Of a stretch of 44,090 bases of DNA, positions 33,075 to 41,343 are shown in pieces. Each line of letters opens with the position of its first letter. Within the stretch, counting starts at the first letter, position 1. Position numbers and translations under genes: made by a program. The notes under the pieces were generated by a model. The model was not told the origin of the DNA. It made no database searches and was given only the letters and a program-made list of their open reading frames with translations. Origin of the DNA: Marilutibacter aestuarii. GTDB taxonomy: Bacteria; Pseudomonadota; Gammaproteobacteria; Xanthomonadales; Xanthomonadaceae. The stretch covers positions 1-44,090 of the forward strand of contig NZ_VICE01000054.1 of NCBI RefSeq assembly GCF_006546775.1, written 5' to 3'.

Positions 33075-33302
33075 TCAGGGCAGCAGCGGCGGTTGGGCGT
33101 CGTACCACCGCCGCGATCGCACCAGGTGGAACGTGCGCCCGCCGTTGTGCAACTCGACGGCGCAATCGAGGGGCCCGCCAGATCCAGGGTCGAGCCGTCG
33201 AGCGTGCGCGACCGCACCGTTTCGCGCCAGCCGCGCGTGCAGGTCCGCCATGGGCAGGCGTGCGCCCGTCGATTCCCCCGGGGCTTCGACCGCCGGTTCC
33301 AT
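33075..33302 (-). CDS. Small hypothetical protein (75 aa)
   Basis: The ORF encodes MADLHARLARNGAVAHARR...GGRTFHLVRSRRWYDAQPPLLP after a 17-residue N-terminal extension whose Met is less certain. The downstream start (MADLHARL, 33251) would give 58 aa. A symmetric hairpin abuts its stop codon, which supports a real gene. It follows glutaminase on the same strand with a 74-nt gap. I recognise no family. Confidence 0.42.
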   Translation of the reverse strand: MEPAVEAPGESTGARLPMADLHARLARNGAVAHARRLDPGSGGPLDCAVELHNGGRTFHLVRSRRWYDAQPPLLP

Positions 33303-33376
33303 GCGGGCTCATCGCGCGAGCATAGCCAAGACCGCCGGGCTTGGGTATCGGCGACCGGATCCGGTCCGGGGACGCC

Positions 33377-34330
33377 TCAGAACACCGACAGGCCGGTCAT
33401 CCGGCTGAAACGATGCAACGCATACCGGCCCAGCAGCGAATTGCCCTTGTCGTCGAGACCGGGATACCACACGCACAGGCTGAGCACGTGCGGGACCACG
33501 GCGACGATGCCGCCGCCGACGCCGCTCTTGGCCGGCAATCCGACGTAGAACGCGAAGTCGCCGGCGGCATCGTAGGTGCCCGCGGTCATCATCATGGCGT
33601 TGATGCGGGTCGCCAGTTCGCCGCTGACGACCTGCTCGCCTGAGACGCTGCAATGCCCGTTGCCGGCCAGGTACTGCATGCTCCTGGCCAGGTCGACGCA
33701 GTCCATGCTCAGTGCGCACTGGTGGTAGTAGAAATCCAGCACGTCCTCCACGGGGTTGTGCAGGTTGCCGTAACTCTTGATGAAATGCGCCAGCGCGAGG
33801 TTGCGGTGGCCGGTCTCCGCCTCCGAGCGCGCCACGTCCTCGTCGCAGGCCACCCCGGGGTTGCCCGAACGGGCGCGCATGAACGCAAGCAGGCGCGAGC
33901 GCGCGTCGCTGCAGCTCGACAGCACCACGTCGGCGACCACCAGCGCGCCGGCATTCATGAACGGATTGCGCGGAATGCCCTTCTCGTACTCGAGCTGGAT
34001 GAGCGAATTGAAGGCGTCGCCCGAGGGCTCGCGATCCACCCGCTCCCAGAGGGCATCGCCCACGGCGTCAAGCGCCAGGGTCAGCGTGTGGACCTTGGAG
34101 ATGCTCTGGATCGTGAACCGATGGCGCGCCGAACCCACCTCGAACACGCGGCCGTCGCGAAGGACCAGGGCCATGCCGAAGCCGTCCAGCGATACTTCGG
34201 CCAGGGCCTTGATGTAGTCGGCCTGGCGACCTTCGCCCAGGCGCTGGCGGACCTCGTCGTGGATGGCGTCGAGGATGGCGGCGAAGTCATGCTGGTCGAT
34301 GTCGCAGGCGCTTGGGAACCGCAGGTGCAT
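33377..34330 (-). CDS. glsA: Glutaminase A
   Basis: The 317-aa enzyme hydrolyses glutamine to glutamate and ammonia. It has the serine-dependent beta-lactamase-like fold. QSISKV contains the SxxK pair Ser76 and Lys79, and NPFMNAGAL (about 124-132), FIKSYGNLHNPVEDVLDFYYHQCAL and LPAKSGVGGGIVAVVP are family blocks. The ATG at 34330 is chosen because homologs start close to the IDQHDFAAILDAIHDEV helix. The upstream M14 gene on the same strand is 105 nt away with a hairpin between, so they may be separate units. Confidence 0.95.
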   Translation of the reverse strand: MHLRFPSACDIDQHDFAAILDAIHDEVRQRLGEGRQADYIKALAEVSLDGFGMALVLRDGRVFEVGSARHRFTIQSISKVHTLTLALDAVGDALWERVDREPSGDAFNSLIQLEYEKGIPRNPFMNAGALVVADVVLSSCSDARSRLLAFMRARSGNPGVACDEDVARSEAETGHRNLALAHFIKSYGNLHNPVEDVLDFYYHQCALSMDCVDLARSMQYLAGNGHCSVSGEQVVSGELATRINAMMMTAGTYDAAGDFAFYVGLPAKSGVGGGIVAVVPHVLSLCVWYPGLDDKGNSLLGRYALHRFSRMTGLSVF

Positions 34331-34397
34331 GCAGGGACGTCTTCGTGGAAAACCGCGCACAGCATGACCGGAATGCGCCGGCACCGGAACCCGTCCG

Positions 34398-34416
34398 GGC
34401 CGCTTGGCGAGCGGCC
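34398..34416 (-). terminator. Hairpin between the M14 peptidase gene and glsA
   Basis: GGCCGCT and AGCGGCC pair around TGGCG, 19 nt after the stop at 34436 of the minus-strand M14 gene. It is short and lacks a U-tract. Confidence 0.35.
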
Positions 34417-34435
34417 GGTGCTGCGCGGAAGGCGC

Positions 34436-35359
34436 TCAGTGGTGCGCGAGTGCGTAGTCGATCGCCGCGCGCACCGCGGTGGCCTGGGCCTCGTTGCACT
34501 GTTCGGGCGTCGCCCTGGGGCTGTCGGGGTACACCTCGGTGGTGGTGGTGTAGCGCGCTCCGGTGATGCTCGCGCACAGGCCCAGCGGTTTGAGCGGGTA
34601 GTTGATCACGCCCGGTGCGACGACCGGCGAACCGATGATCTCGCCGCGCGCGTCGGCGGGAGCGATGTGGGTGACCTTGGCCACGGCTTCGATGATCGCC
34701 CGCTGGAAGTCCGATTGCGGGTTCGCGGTGTCGCCGACCAGGTAGAAGCCATCCGGGATCTCGCCCGGCTCGAACGGCTTGCCGTCCCGCGCCGCCAGCG
34801 CGGGCCGGAACTCGCTCTCGTCGCTGTCGGTGGTCTCGTGAAGGTCCACGTGCACCCGCACGCGCCCCTGGAGCGGCGCCACCAGGCGCATCAACGCGGC
34901 CGATTCACCCGCGGGACTGTCCTCGACGAAGGACCGGTTGGGGTCGATCGCATCCGGGTTCCAGCGGTGGATGCGCTCATAGGCCCAGGGACTCACGCAG
35001 GGCACCACCAGCAGGTTCACGCGGTCCGCATAGTCGGCGGCATACAGGTCGAGGAAACGCAGCGCGCCATGCACGCCGCTGGTTTCGTAGCCATGGACGC
35101 CGCCGGTCACCAGCACGACCGGGCGCTCGTCATGCCAGTCGCGGCTGCGCACGGCATACAGCGGGTAGGCCTCTTCGCCGTAGACCAGGCGCCCGTAGTC
35201 CTCCACGTCGAAGCGGGTGCGCAGGCGATCGATCGCGTCGACGACGTCTTCCCGGTAACTGCGTTGCCTGGACTGCCGCGCCAGCCATTGCCCGCGCTCG
35301 GCCGCCCCCCACGCGACGCCGGGGGTACCGATGGGATGGAAGGCGGGGGCAATGGACAT
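34436..35359 (-). CDS. M14-family metallocarboxypeptidase-like protein
   Basis: The 307-aa cytoplasmic protein has the zinc ligands of M14. His89 and Glu92 are in GVHGYE, and His174 is in HVDLHET. DPNRSF (140-145) is the substrate-binding Asn-Arg, and TTTEVYPD supplies the general-base Glu. The fold also covers succinylglutamate desuccinylase and aspartoacylase, so the substrate may be a peptide or an N-acyl amino acid. No signal peptide is present. Its position next to glutaminase is compatible with amino-acid catabolism, but that is inference. Confidence 0.82.
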   Translation of the reverse strand: MSIAPAFHPIGTPGVAWGAAERGQWLARQSRQRSYREDVVDAIDRLRTRFDVEDYGRLVYGEEAYPLYAVRSRDWHDERPVVLVTGGVHGYETSGVHGALRFLDLYAADYADRVNLLVVPCVSPWAYERIHRWNPDAIDPNRSFVEDSPAGESAALMRLVAPLQGRVRVHVDLHETTDSDESEFRPALAARDGKPFEPGEIPDGFYLVGDTANPQSDFQRAIIEAVAKVTHIAPADARGEIIGSPVVAPGVINYPLKPLGLCASITGARYTTTTEVYPDSPRATPEQCNEAQATAVRAAIDYALAHH

Positions 35360-35473
35360 GGACGCTGGCTCCGGTGCGGGCGAGCGCTCCACTTTACCAT
35401 CGCCCCTCGGGGCGCCGGGTGCCCGCGCCATCCGCCCCGGCCCTGCGCGGCACCCGGCGCCCGATGCCAGGTC

Positions 35474-36205
35474 CTAGAGGTCGAAGGGGAAGAAGCCCCA
35501 GCAGTCGGCGGTGTCGCGCGCCGTCGGCGCGCCGTGTGCGGCGCAGATCAGGCGCGCCTGGGCGATCGTGTCGGCGTAGGCCGCGTCGTTGGTGTCGGCG
35601 AGCGCATGCGACATCTCGTGGATGATCGTCTCCTGCTTGAGCATGTCGTCGGCATTGCGGAAGCGCGTGTTCAGCTGGATCCGGAACGACAGGTCGCGCG
35701 CTGGCGACACCGTGACCGGCAGCCCGTTGTGCATGAACACATAGCTCTGGGTGCCGCGGTTCATGTTGTTGCGGACGTCGGCCCAGGTCGCCTGGAAGCT
35801 GTTGGGGTTGCCGGCATCCACGTTGCCTTCGGCATCGGGGAACACCACCGGCGGGCGCGCCGATGCGTACTCGTCGGGATCGTGGTCCTGCCAGTCCGCG
35901 TACTCGATGTAGACGGTCCAGGTATTGAGCGCGGTGGCGATGGCGGCATACACGGTCTGCGCGGTATCGACGAAGACGGTGTCGCCCGGGCCCAGCGCCG
36001 GCGCTGGGCCGGCGCCGAACTGGACGCCGAAGTAGGTCGTCAGCGCGGTGCGCACGGTGGTGGCGTCGGCGTCGTTGGCGTCCAGCAGGACGTTGCGGTT
36101 GCGAGGCTGCAGCCAGCCTGCCGCGGTCCGGCACAGGCCAAGTGCGTCGATGAAGTACGTGTCCAGGCTCTCGATCTGGGCCTGGCCGCGATAGATGCGG
36201 GTCAT
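35474..36205 (-). CDS. M35-like (aspzincin) metalloprotease-domain protein without signal peptide
   Basis: The 243-aa protein has a C-terminal zinc site: HEMSH at 196-200, followed by TNDAAY at 205-210. This matches the aspzincin pattern in which the third ligand is Asp207 and Tyr210 assists. LICAAHGAPTARDTADCWGFF after it resembles the helix that closes deuterolysin and lysine-specific M35 domains. The N-terminal half is unfamiliar. There is no signal peptide or lipobox, unlike secreted M35 enzymes. GGAGGA with a 6-nt spacer precedes the ATG. The protease type is fairly clear and the role is not. Confidence 0.72.
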   Translation of the reverse strand: MTRIYRGQAQIESLDTYFIDALGLCRTAAGWLQPRNRNVLLDANDADATTVRTALTTYFGVQFGAGPAPALGPGDTVFVDTAQTVYAAIATALNTWTVYIEYADWQDHDPDEYASARPPVVFPDAEGNVDAGNPNSFQATWADVRNNMNRGTQSYVFMHNGLPVTVSPARDLSFRIQLNTRFRNADDMLKQETIIHEMSHALADTNDAAYADTIAQARLICAAHGAPTARDTADCWGFFPFDL

Positions 36206-36289
36206 GGGGTGTCCTCCGGGATGGGCGTCATTGCCCTTCGACCTGGAGAACGTCGGCCGATGGCCCGGCGTGAACCGCGCCCGGCCGGG

Positions 36290-37147
36290 TCAGTCCTCCA
36301 GTTCGGCCGCTTCCCGGCCCTGCTGGCGGATCAGCGCTTCGTCGCGGGCCTCGTTGATCGCGTCGCGCACGCCTTCGATGTCGGCTTCGTGCTCGTCGTG
36401 CTCGAAGTGGCCGCTCAGGTCGGTATCGGGCGCGAGGGCACCGGCTTCGTAGAGTGCCCACATCTCCTCGCCGTACCAGGTGTCCAGCAGTTCCGGTGCC
36501 GATCGACCGAGCCATGCGGTGAGGTTGTTGACGTCGCGCAACAGCATCCTCCGCGCCGCGTTGTTGCCCGCCGCGCTGACCACCTGCGGGAAGTCGATCA
36601 CCACCGGACCCTCCGCGCCGACGAGGACGTTGTAGGGCGACAGGTCGCCATGGACCAGGCCGCAGCACAGCATCCGCACGACCTGCCGCACGAGCACGCC
36701 ATGGAATGCCCGCGCCTGTTCCGGACCCAGCTCGACCTCGCCCAGGCGGGGCGCCGGCGCGCCGTCGGCGTCGACGACCAGTTCCATCACCAGCACGCCG
36801 TGGAAGAAGCCATGCGGTTCGGGCACGCGTACGCCGGCGTCGCGCAGCTGGTAGAGCGCATCGACCTCGGTGTTCTTCCATTCGGCTTCCTGCTGCCGCC
36901 TGCCGTAGCGGGTCGCCTTGCCGATGGCCCGTGCTTCGCGACTGCCGCGGACCTTGCGCCCTTCCTGGTACTGCACCCGCTGCTGGAAACTGCGTTGCGC
37001 CATGTCCTTGTAGACCTTGGCGCAGCGCACGTGGTCGCCGCTGCGGACCAGGTACACCGCCGCTTCCTTGCCGCTCTTGAGCGGGCGCAGCACGGCATCG
37101 ATGACGCCGTCCTCGATCAGCGCCATCAGCGCGGTGGGGGTCTTCAT
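36290..37147 (-). CDS. RIO-family serine/threonine protein kinase
   Basis: The 285-aa cytoplasmic kinase shows the RIO landmarks. LKSGKEAAVYLVRSG (about 23-37) is the P-loop and AKVYKD holds the ATP-binding Lys. The catalytic loop is HGDLSPYNVLV and the metal-binding element VIDFPQ. Eukaryotic and archaeal RIO1/RIO2 act in ribosome maturation. Bacterial members of this kind are uncharacterised or linked to stress tolerance. The acidic C-terminal tail is typical. It is transcribed with or after the histidine kinase (82-nt gap, same strand). Confidence 0.88.
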   Translation of the reverse strand: MKTPTALMALIEDGVIDAVLRPLKSGKEAAVYLVRSGDHVRCAKVYKDMAQRSFQQRVQYQEGRKVRGSREARAIGKATRYGRRQQEAEWKNTEVDALYQLRDAGVRVPEPHGFFHGVLVMELVVDADGAPAPRLGEVELGPEQARAFHGVLVRQVVRMLCCGLVHGDLSPYNVLVGAEGPVVIDFPQVVSAAGNNAARRMLLRDVNNLTAWLGRSAPELLDTWYGEEMWALYEAGALAPDTDLSGHFEHDEHEADIEGVRDAINEARDEALIRQQGREAAELED

Positions 37148-37229
37148 GGACTGGGGGCGGCTCGTGCGCTCGGGGGCGGGCATTCTCTCATGCGCCCGCG
37201 ACGGCGACCGGTCCGCCGTCCCGGAACGT

Positions 37230-39719
37230 TCAGCCTGGGAGCGACGACGTGGCCTCCAGCGACTGGGTGGCCAGGGCAATGGCGGAGGTCAGCTGCGCGC
37301 GCGAGAAGGGCTTGGACAGGGTCGCCCCCACCCCGCCCCGCTCGCGCACCGCCTCTTCGTCGTGGCCGGTGACGAACACCACGCGCAGGCCGGGCTGGCG
37401 CGCGCGCGCCCTGCGAGCGAGCTCGATGCCGTCGCAACCCGGCAGCTCGACATCCGTGAGGAGCACGTCTCGCGGCGACTCCGCGAGCTTCCTGAGGGCC
37501 TCCTCGGCACTGTCCGCGTGCGCCACGTCCATCCCACAGGCCTCGAGCAGTTCGCTGGTGAGCAGCCTGTCGTCGTCGTTGTCTTCCACCAGCAGCACGC
37601 GCAGCGAAGGCGGCAACCGGTGGCCGTCGATGGCGGCGCGCACGTGGCGCCCGAGGTCCGCGCGGGTGTAGGGCTTGGCGAGCATCGGCACGTCCGGGCG
37701 GGCGGCGCCCGAACGCGCAAGGGAGGCCTGCGCGTAGCCCGAGGTCATCAGCACGGCGGTGGCGGGCAGCTCTGACTGCACGTGCGCGACCAGTTCGAAG
37801 CTGTGCATGGGGCCGGGCATCACCACGTCGCTGAACAGCAGCGCGGGACGCAGGCCCTCATCGAGCAGGGCACGCCCCATCGCGGCATGCGAGGCCTGCA
37901 CGACGTCGTAACCCAGGTCGAGCAGCATGTCCACGCCGGTGCGACGCACGCCTTCGTCGTCCTCCACCAGCAGCACGATCTCGTTGCGTCCGCGCGGGAT
38001 CGTGTCCGCCTCGGCGACGAGCACCTCGTCCGGCTGGTCGGTGGTCGGCAGGTAGAGCGTGAAGCGGCTCCCCTTGCCGGGGACGCTGTCGACGCGGATC
38101 TCGCCGCCGCTCTGCTGGACGAAACCATAGACCGCGGCCAGTCCCAGTCCGGTCCCCTCCCCCTGCGGCTTGGTGGTGAAGAAAGGCTCGAAGATGTGCT
38201 CCACGACCTCGGGCGCCATGCCCATGCCGGTGTCGGCGATGGTGATGCGGACCCGCTCGCCGTCCTGCCCGGCTTCGGCGCCGTCCACGCAGCGGCACTC
38301 GATGCGGACCTTGCCGCCGTGGGGCATCGCGTGGCGGGCGTTGATCACCATGTTGAGGATCGCCGTCTCGAACTGCTGCGGGTTGGTCCTGATCCGCGTC
38401 TCGCAGTCCAGGTCGAGCTCGAGCGCAATGTCCCGTCCCTCGCCCAGGGTCCGCTCGAGCATGTCGGCCAGCGTCGCGAGGGTGCGCGCCGGATCGAACA
38501 CGGCCACGTTGAGCGGGTCGCGTCGAGCGAAGGCCATCAGCTGCGATACCAGCTGGGCGCCGCGCTGGACCGCATTCCGGGCCGAGGCAAGGCGCTGGTT
38601 GGCGCCCCCTTCAGGAACCTGCCCTTCCAGCAGCTCGAGGTTGGCGCCGATGACCTGCAGCAGGTTGTTGAAATCGTGCGCCACGCCGCCGGTGAGCTGG
38701 CCGATCGCCTCGAGCTTCTGCGACTGGTGCAGGGCGGCCTGCGCGGCCAGCCGCTCCTCCTCGCTGACCTTCAAGGCCTGCGTGCGCTGCTCGACCAGCT
38801 CGGCGAGATTGTTGTGGAAGAGTTCGACCTCGGCCTGTGCGGCGACCTGCGCGGTCATGTCGTTGCCCTGGACGAAGATGCCAACGACCTTTCCAGCGGC
38901 GTCCTTCACCGGCTGGTAGACGAAGTCGAGCACCACCTCCTCGGGTTCGGCGCCGGGTTCGCGCTGGAGTCGCAGGGGCACTGCCTGGCCGACATAGGGC
39001 CGGCCACTGCGGTACACCTCGTCGAGCAGCGCGACGAAGCCCTGGCCGGCCGCCTCCGGCAAGGCCTCTTCCAGTACCCGTCCGATCAGGTCGCGGTCGC
39101 GGCCCACCAGGGTTTCGTAGGCGCGGTTGGCCAGGGTGAACCGGTGCTCGGGCCCGGACAGGTAGGCCATGAACCCGGGTGCCTGCGCGAACAGGGTCTC
39201 CAGGTCGCTGATGCGGTGTTCGAGCGCGCGATTGTGCTCCTGCACCTTGCGCGCACGCTCGAACATGCCGAACTCGATCTGCTCCTGCGACGCCCCGGTG
39301 GCCCGCGCGAGCGCCTGGTTGAGGCGCTGCAGGTGGGTGACGTCGGTGGTGTGCTGCAGGACATGCACGACCCGGCCCGCGCTGTCGAACAGCGGCGTGT
39401 GCGTGGCCGACCAGTAGCGGTCCTCCATGACCGGCCCGGCCTCGCCCGGTCGCTCGATCGCGTAGCGGATCAGGCTCAGGACGTCGCGCTCGCCGGTGGC
39501 GAAGACCCGCTCGATCGATTGTCGCAGCAGGGCGACATTGGTCTCGCCCAGGCGCGTGCCGTCGCCGGGGAAGGCCTCGAACAGGCCCACCCCGAGCAGC
39601 ACGTCGCGCGTGCGCCCGACCACCGACTCATAGGCACGGTTGACGGCGACGTAGCGCAACCCGCGGTCCAGGACCATGTACGGGTTGGGCGAACGTTCGA
39701 AAATGTCCAGATAGTCCAA
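37230..39719 (-). CDS. Soluble hybrid histidine kinase (PAS-PAS-HisKA-HATPase-REC-REC)
   Basis: The 829-aa protein has two PAS domains (about 5-130 and 170-290), a coiled linker (295-335) and a HisKA dimerisation domain with His348 in GGVAHDFNNLL. An ATPase domain follows (NMVINARHAM, DTGMGM, GTGLGL), then two receiver domains (VLLVEDDEGV with Asp in SDVVMPG, and VLLVEDNDDD with Asp in TDVELPG). No membrane segment exists, so it senses a cytoplasmic signal. The start is assigned to a TTG at 39719 preceded by AGGGGGC. The next ATG (39677) would cut the first PAS domain. No cognate regulator is adjacent. Confidence 0.85.
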   Translation of the reverse strand: MDYLDIFERSPNPYMVLDRGLRYVAVNRAYESVVGRTRDVLLGVGLFEAFPGDGTRLGETNVALLRQSIERVFATGERDVLSLIRYAIERPGEAGPVMEDRYWSATHTPLFDSAGRVVHVLQHTTDVTHLQRLNQALARATGASQEQIEFGMFERARKVQEHNRALEHRISDLETLFAQAPGFMAYLSGPEHRFTLANRAYETLVGRDRDLIGRVLEEALPEAAGQGFVALLDEVYRSGRPYVGQAVPLRLQREPGAEPEEVVLDFVYQPVKDAAGKVVGIFVQGNDMTAQVAAQAEVELFHNNLAELVEQRTQALKVSEEERLAAQAALHQSQKLEAIGQLTGGVAHDFNNLLQVIGANLELLEGQVPEGGANQRLASARNAVQRGAQLVSQLMAFARRDPLNVAVFDPARTLATLADMLERTLGEGRDIALELDLDCETRIRTNPQQFETAILNMVINARHAMPHGGKVRIECRCVDGAEAGQDGERVRITIADTGMGMAPEVVEHIFEPFFTTKPQGEGTGLGLAAVYGFVQQSGGEIRVDSVPGKGSRFTLYLPTTDQPDEVLVAEADTIPRGRNEIVLLVEDDEGVRRTGVDMLLDLGYDVVQASHAAMGRALLDEGLRPALLFSDVVMPGPMHSFELVAHVQSELPATAVLMTSGYAQASLARSGAARPDVPMLAKPYTRADLGRHVRAAIDGHRLPPSLRVLLVEDNDDDRLLTSELLEACGMDVAHADSAEEALRKLAESPRDVLLTDVELPGCDGIELARRARARQPGLRVVFVTGHDEEAVRERGGVGATLSKPFSRAQLTSAIALATQSLEATSSLPG

Positions 39720-39841
39720 CGGCGCCCCCTGCAAGCGACCGCAACTGCAATCGCACGATGGATGGTTGCAGAACGCCGCGCAGCCGGCAAACGCTTCGTT
39801 CAGGCAACGCGGCCCAGCCAGCACGCCCGGTGCCGGGCCGC

Positions 39842-39847
39842 TACACT
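39842..39847 (+). promoter_or_regulatory. Candidate -10 (TACACT) of the S4 pseudouridine synthase gene
   Basis: TACACT lies 32 nt before the ATG at 39880, in the divergent gap with the histidine kinase. The -35 is unclear. The same hexamer stands in front of the small basic gene at 42886. Confidence 0.4.
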
Positions 39848-39879
39848 GCCAGCCCCCCCTGCCCCGCCGTATTGCGCCC

Positions 39880-40617
39880 ATGCCAGACCCCGTCCGCCTC
39901 GCCCACCGCGTCGCCGAGTTGTTCAGGTGCTCGCGCGCGGATGCCGAGCAATACATCCGCAACGGCTGGGTGTCGGTGGATGGCCAGGTGGTCGAGTCGC
40001 CGCAGCATCCGGTCGCCGAGGCCACGGTCGAGCTGCATCCGGACGCGCGCCTGGAGGATGTCGAGCCGGCCACGGTGCTGCTGCACAAGCCGCCGGGCTA
40101 CGACGCGATCGAAGGCAGGCGCATGGCCGCGGCCCTGGTCCAGCCAAGCTCGCACTGGACGCACGACCCGTCGGGCATCCGGCCGCTGGAGCGTCACTTC
40201 CATCGACTGACCCCACTGGTGCCCCTCGATACCGATGCCAGCGGCCTGATGATCCTCACCCAGGACGGCCGTGTCTGGCGGCGGCTGACCGAGGATGCCG
40301 ATCTGATCGAGCACGAGTACCTGGTCGAGGTCCAGGGCGAGCTGGCGCCCTGGGGCTTGCGCCGGCTCAACCATGGACTGTCCTTCCAGGACCGCGCGCT
40401 ACCCCCGTGCAAGGTCAGCTGGCAGAACGAAACACGCCTGCGTTTCGCGCTCAAGGGCGTGCGCGAGGGCCAGTTGCAGGACATGTGCGCGCAGGTCGGC
40501 CTGTCGGTGCTGTCGATCCGGCGCTTGCGGATCGGCAGCATCCCGATCGGCAAGGGCCCCGAGGGCGCGATGCCGCCGGGACAGTGGCGCTACCTGCCGG
40601 TCGGCACGAAGATCTGA
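39880..40617 (+). CDS. RsuA/RluF-type pseudouridine synthase with S4 domain
   Basis: The 245-aa protein has an N-terminal S4 RNA-binding domain (LAHRVAELFRCSRADAEQYIRNGWVSVDGQVV, about 7-38) and a pseudouridine synthase domain. The catalytic motif reads VPLDTDASGLMIL with Asp117. The Arg that precedes Leu-Asp in the usual GRLD motif is Pro here. The C-terminal GLSVLSIRRLRIGSIPIG matches the family's L-x-R-x-x-x-G-x strand. RluF and RluE relatives modify 23S rRNA. Its 3' end overlaps the convergent DUF998 gene by 28 nt. Confidence 0.83.
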   Translation: MPDPVRLAHRVAELFRCSRADAEQYIRNGWVSVDGQVVESPQHPVAEATVELHPDARLEDVEPATVLLHKPPGYDAIEGRRMAAALVQPSSHWTHDPSGIRPLERHFHRLTPLVPLDTDASGLMILTQDGRVWRRLTEDADLIEHEYLVEVQGELAPWGLRRLNHGLSFQDRALPPCKVSWQNETRLRFALKGVREGQLQDMCAQVGLSVLSIRRLRIGSIPIGKGPEGAMPPGQWRYLPVGTKI

Positions 40618-41237
40618 CCGCGCGGGCCGCTGCGCAGGGCCGCGGCAGAGAGCGCCAGCCAGGCGAGGATCAGCAGGATCTCGAGCTTCTGGGTCAGGCC
40701 GCGCGGGGCTTCGCGCCAGAGCGCATGCACCCACAGGCCGATGAAGGCGAGCAGGGCCAGCGCGAACGCACCGGCGAATCGGTGGCGCCAGACGGGGTCG
40801 CCGCGCAGGCGCCAGGCTTGCAGCAGCATGGCGACGGTGACGCACAGGAAGGCGGTCTGTGCGGCGAGTCCATGCACCAGGGCTTCCAGGCGGGGCGGTT
40901 GGCCCAGGCGGCCGGTCTCCGCCAGGGCAGTCACGGCCAGGGCCACCGCGGCCACGACGAACAGCAGCAGCGGCGCCGCGCTGCGCGCGGCCGCACTCAG
41001 CGCGCGATACCAGCCCAGGCCGAGCAGGACCAGGGCCAACGCCAGCGCGAGATACGCACCCTGCACCCAGGCGCCGTATGGGCCCACCAGATAGAAGCTC
41101 AGCGGCACCTGCTGCCAGTCCAGGTCGGCGCGAAGCCATTGCGCCGCGGTCGCGCACGCGGCGAACGCGCCGATCCCCGCAAGCGCAGTGCCACCCAGGC
41201 GGGCGGACAGGTCGTGGTCATCGCGAGTCCTGTTCAT
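40590..41237 (-). CDS. DUF998-family membrane protein
   Basis: The 215-aa inner-membrane protein has six hydrophobic helices. A DUF998-like layout shows in GGTALAGIGAFAACATAAQWL, QGAYLALALALVLLGLGWY, LFVVAAVALAVTALAETG, LVHGLAAQTAFLCVTVAMLLQAW, FAGAFALALLAFIGLWVHALW and LEILLILAWLALSAAAL. An HGLAAQ-type His lies in the fourth helix. The function of the family is unknown. It is divergent from the DUF1428 gene and overlaps the pseudouridine synthase tail to tail. Confidence 0.75.
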   Translation of the reverse strand: MNRTRDDHDLSARLGGTALAGIGAFAACATAAQWLRADLDWQQVPLSFYLVGPYGAWVQGAYLALALALVLLGLGWYRALSAAARSAAPLLLFVVAAVALAVTALAETGRLGQPPRLEALVHGLAAQTAFLCVTVAMLLQAWRLRGDPVWRHRFAGAFALALLAFIGLWVHALWREAPRGLTQKLEILLILAWLALSAAALRSGPRGQIFVPTGR

Positions 41238-41343
41238 GCGGGCATTATCGGCGGGCGTCCAATGGCGTGTCGATCCTCGCCGCCGCCGACCGTCGTATCG
41301 GTGAAGGCGCGCCCGTCGCGCGCCACGCCGAGCGGAGCCCACC

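Noticed and set aside
33653-37372. 1239-codon open frame on the plus strand
   Set aside because: It runs antisense to glsA, the M14, M35 and RIO genes, all of which have clear family motifs. Long antisense frames are expected at this GC content and the translation shows no domain.
39720-40088. N-terminal extension of the histidine kinase to an ATG at 40088
   Set aside because: The extra 123 residues are antisense to the S4 pseudouridine synthase and low in sense-like composition. A TTG with a good ribosome binding site lies exactly before the first PAS domain.
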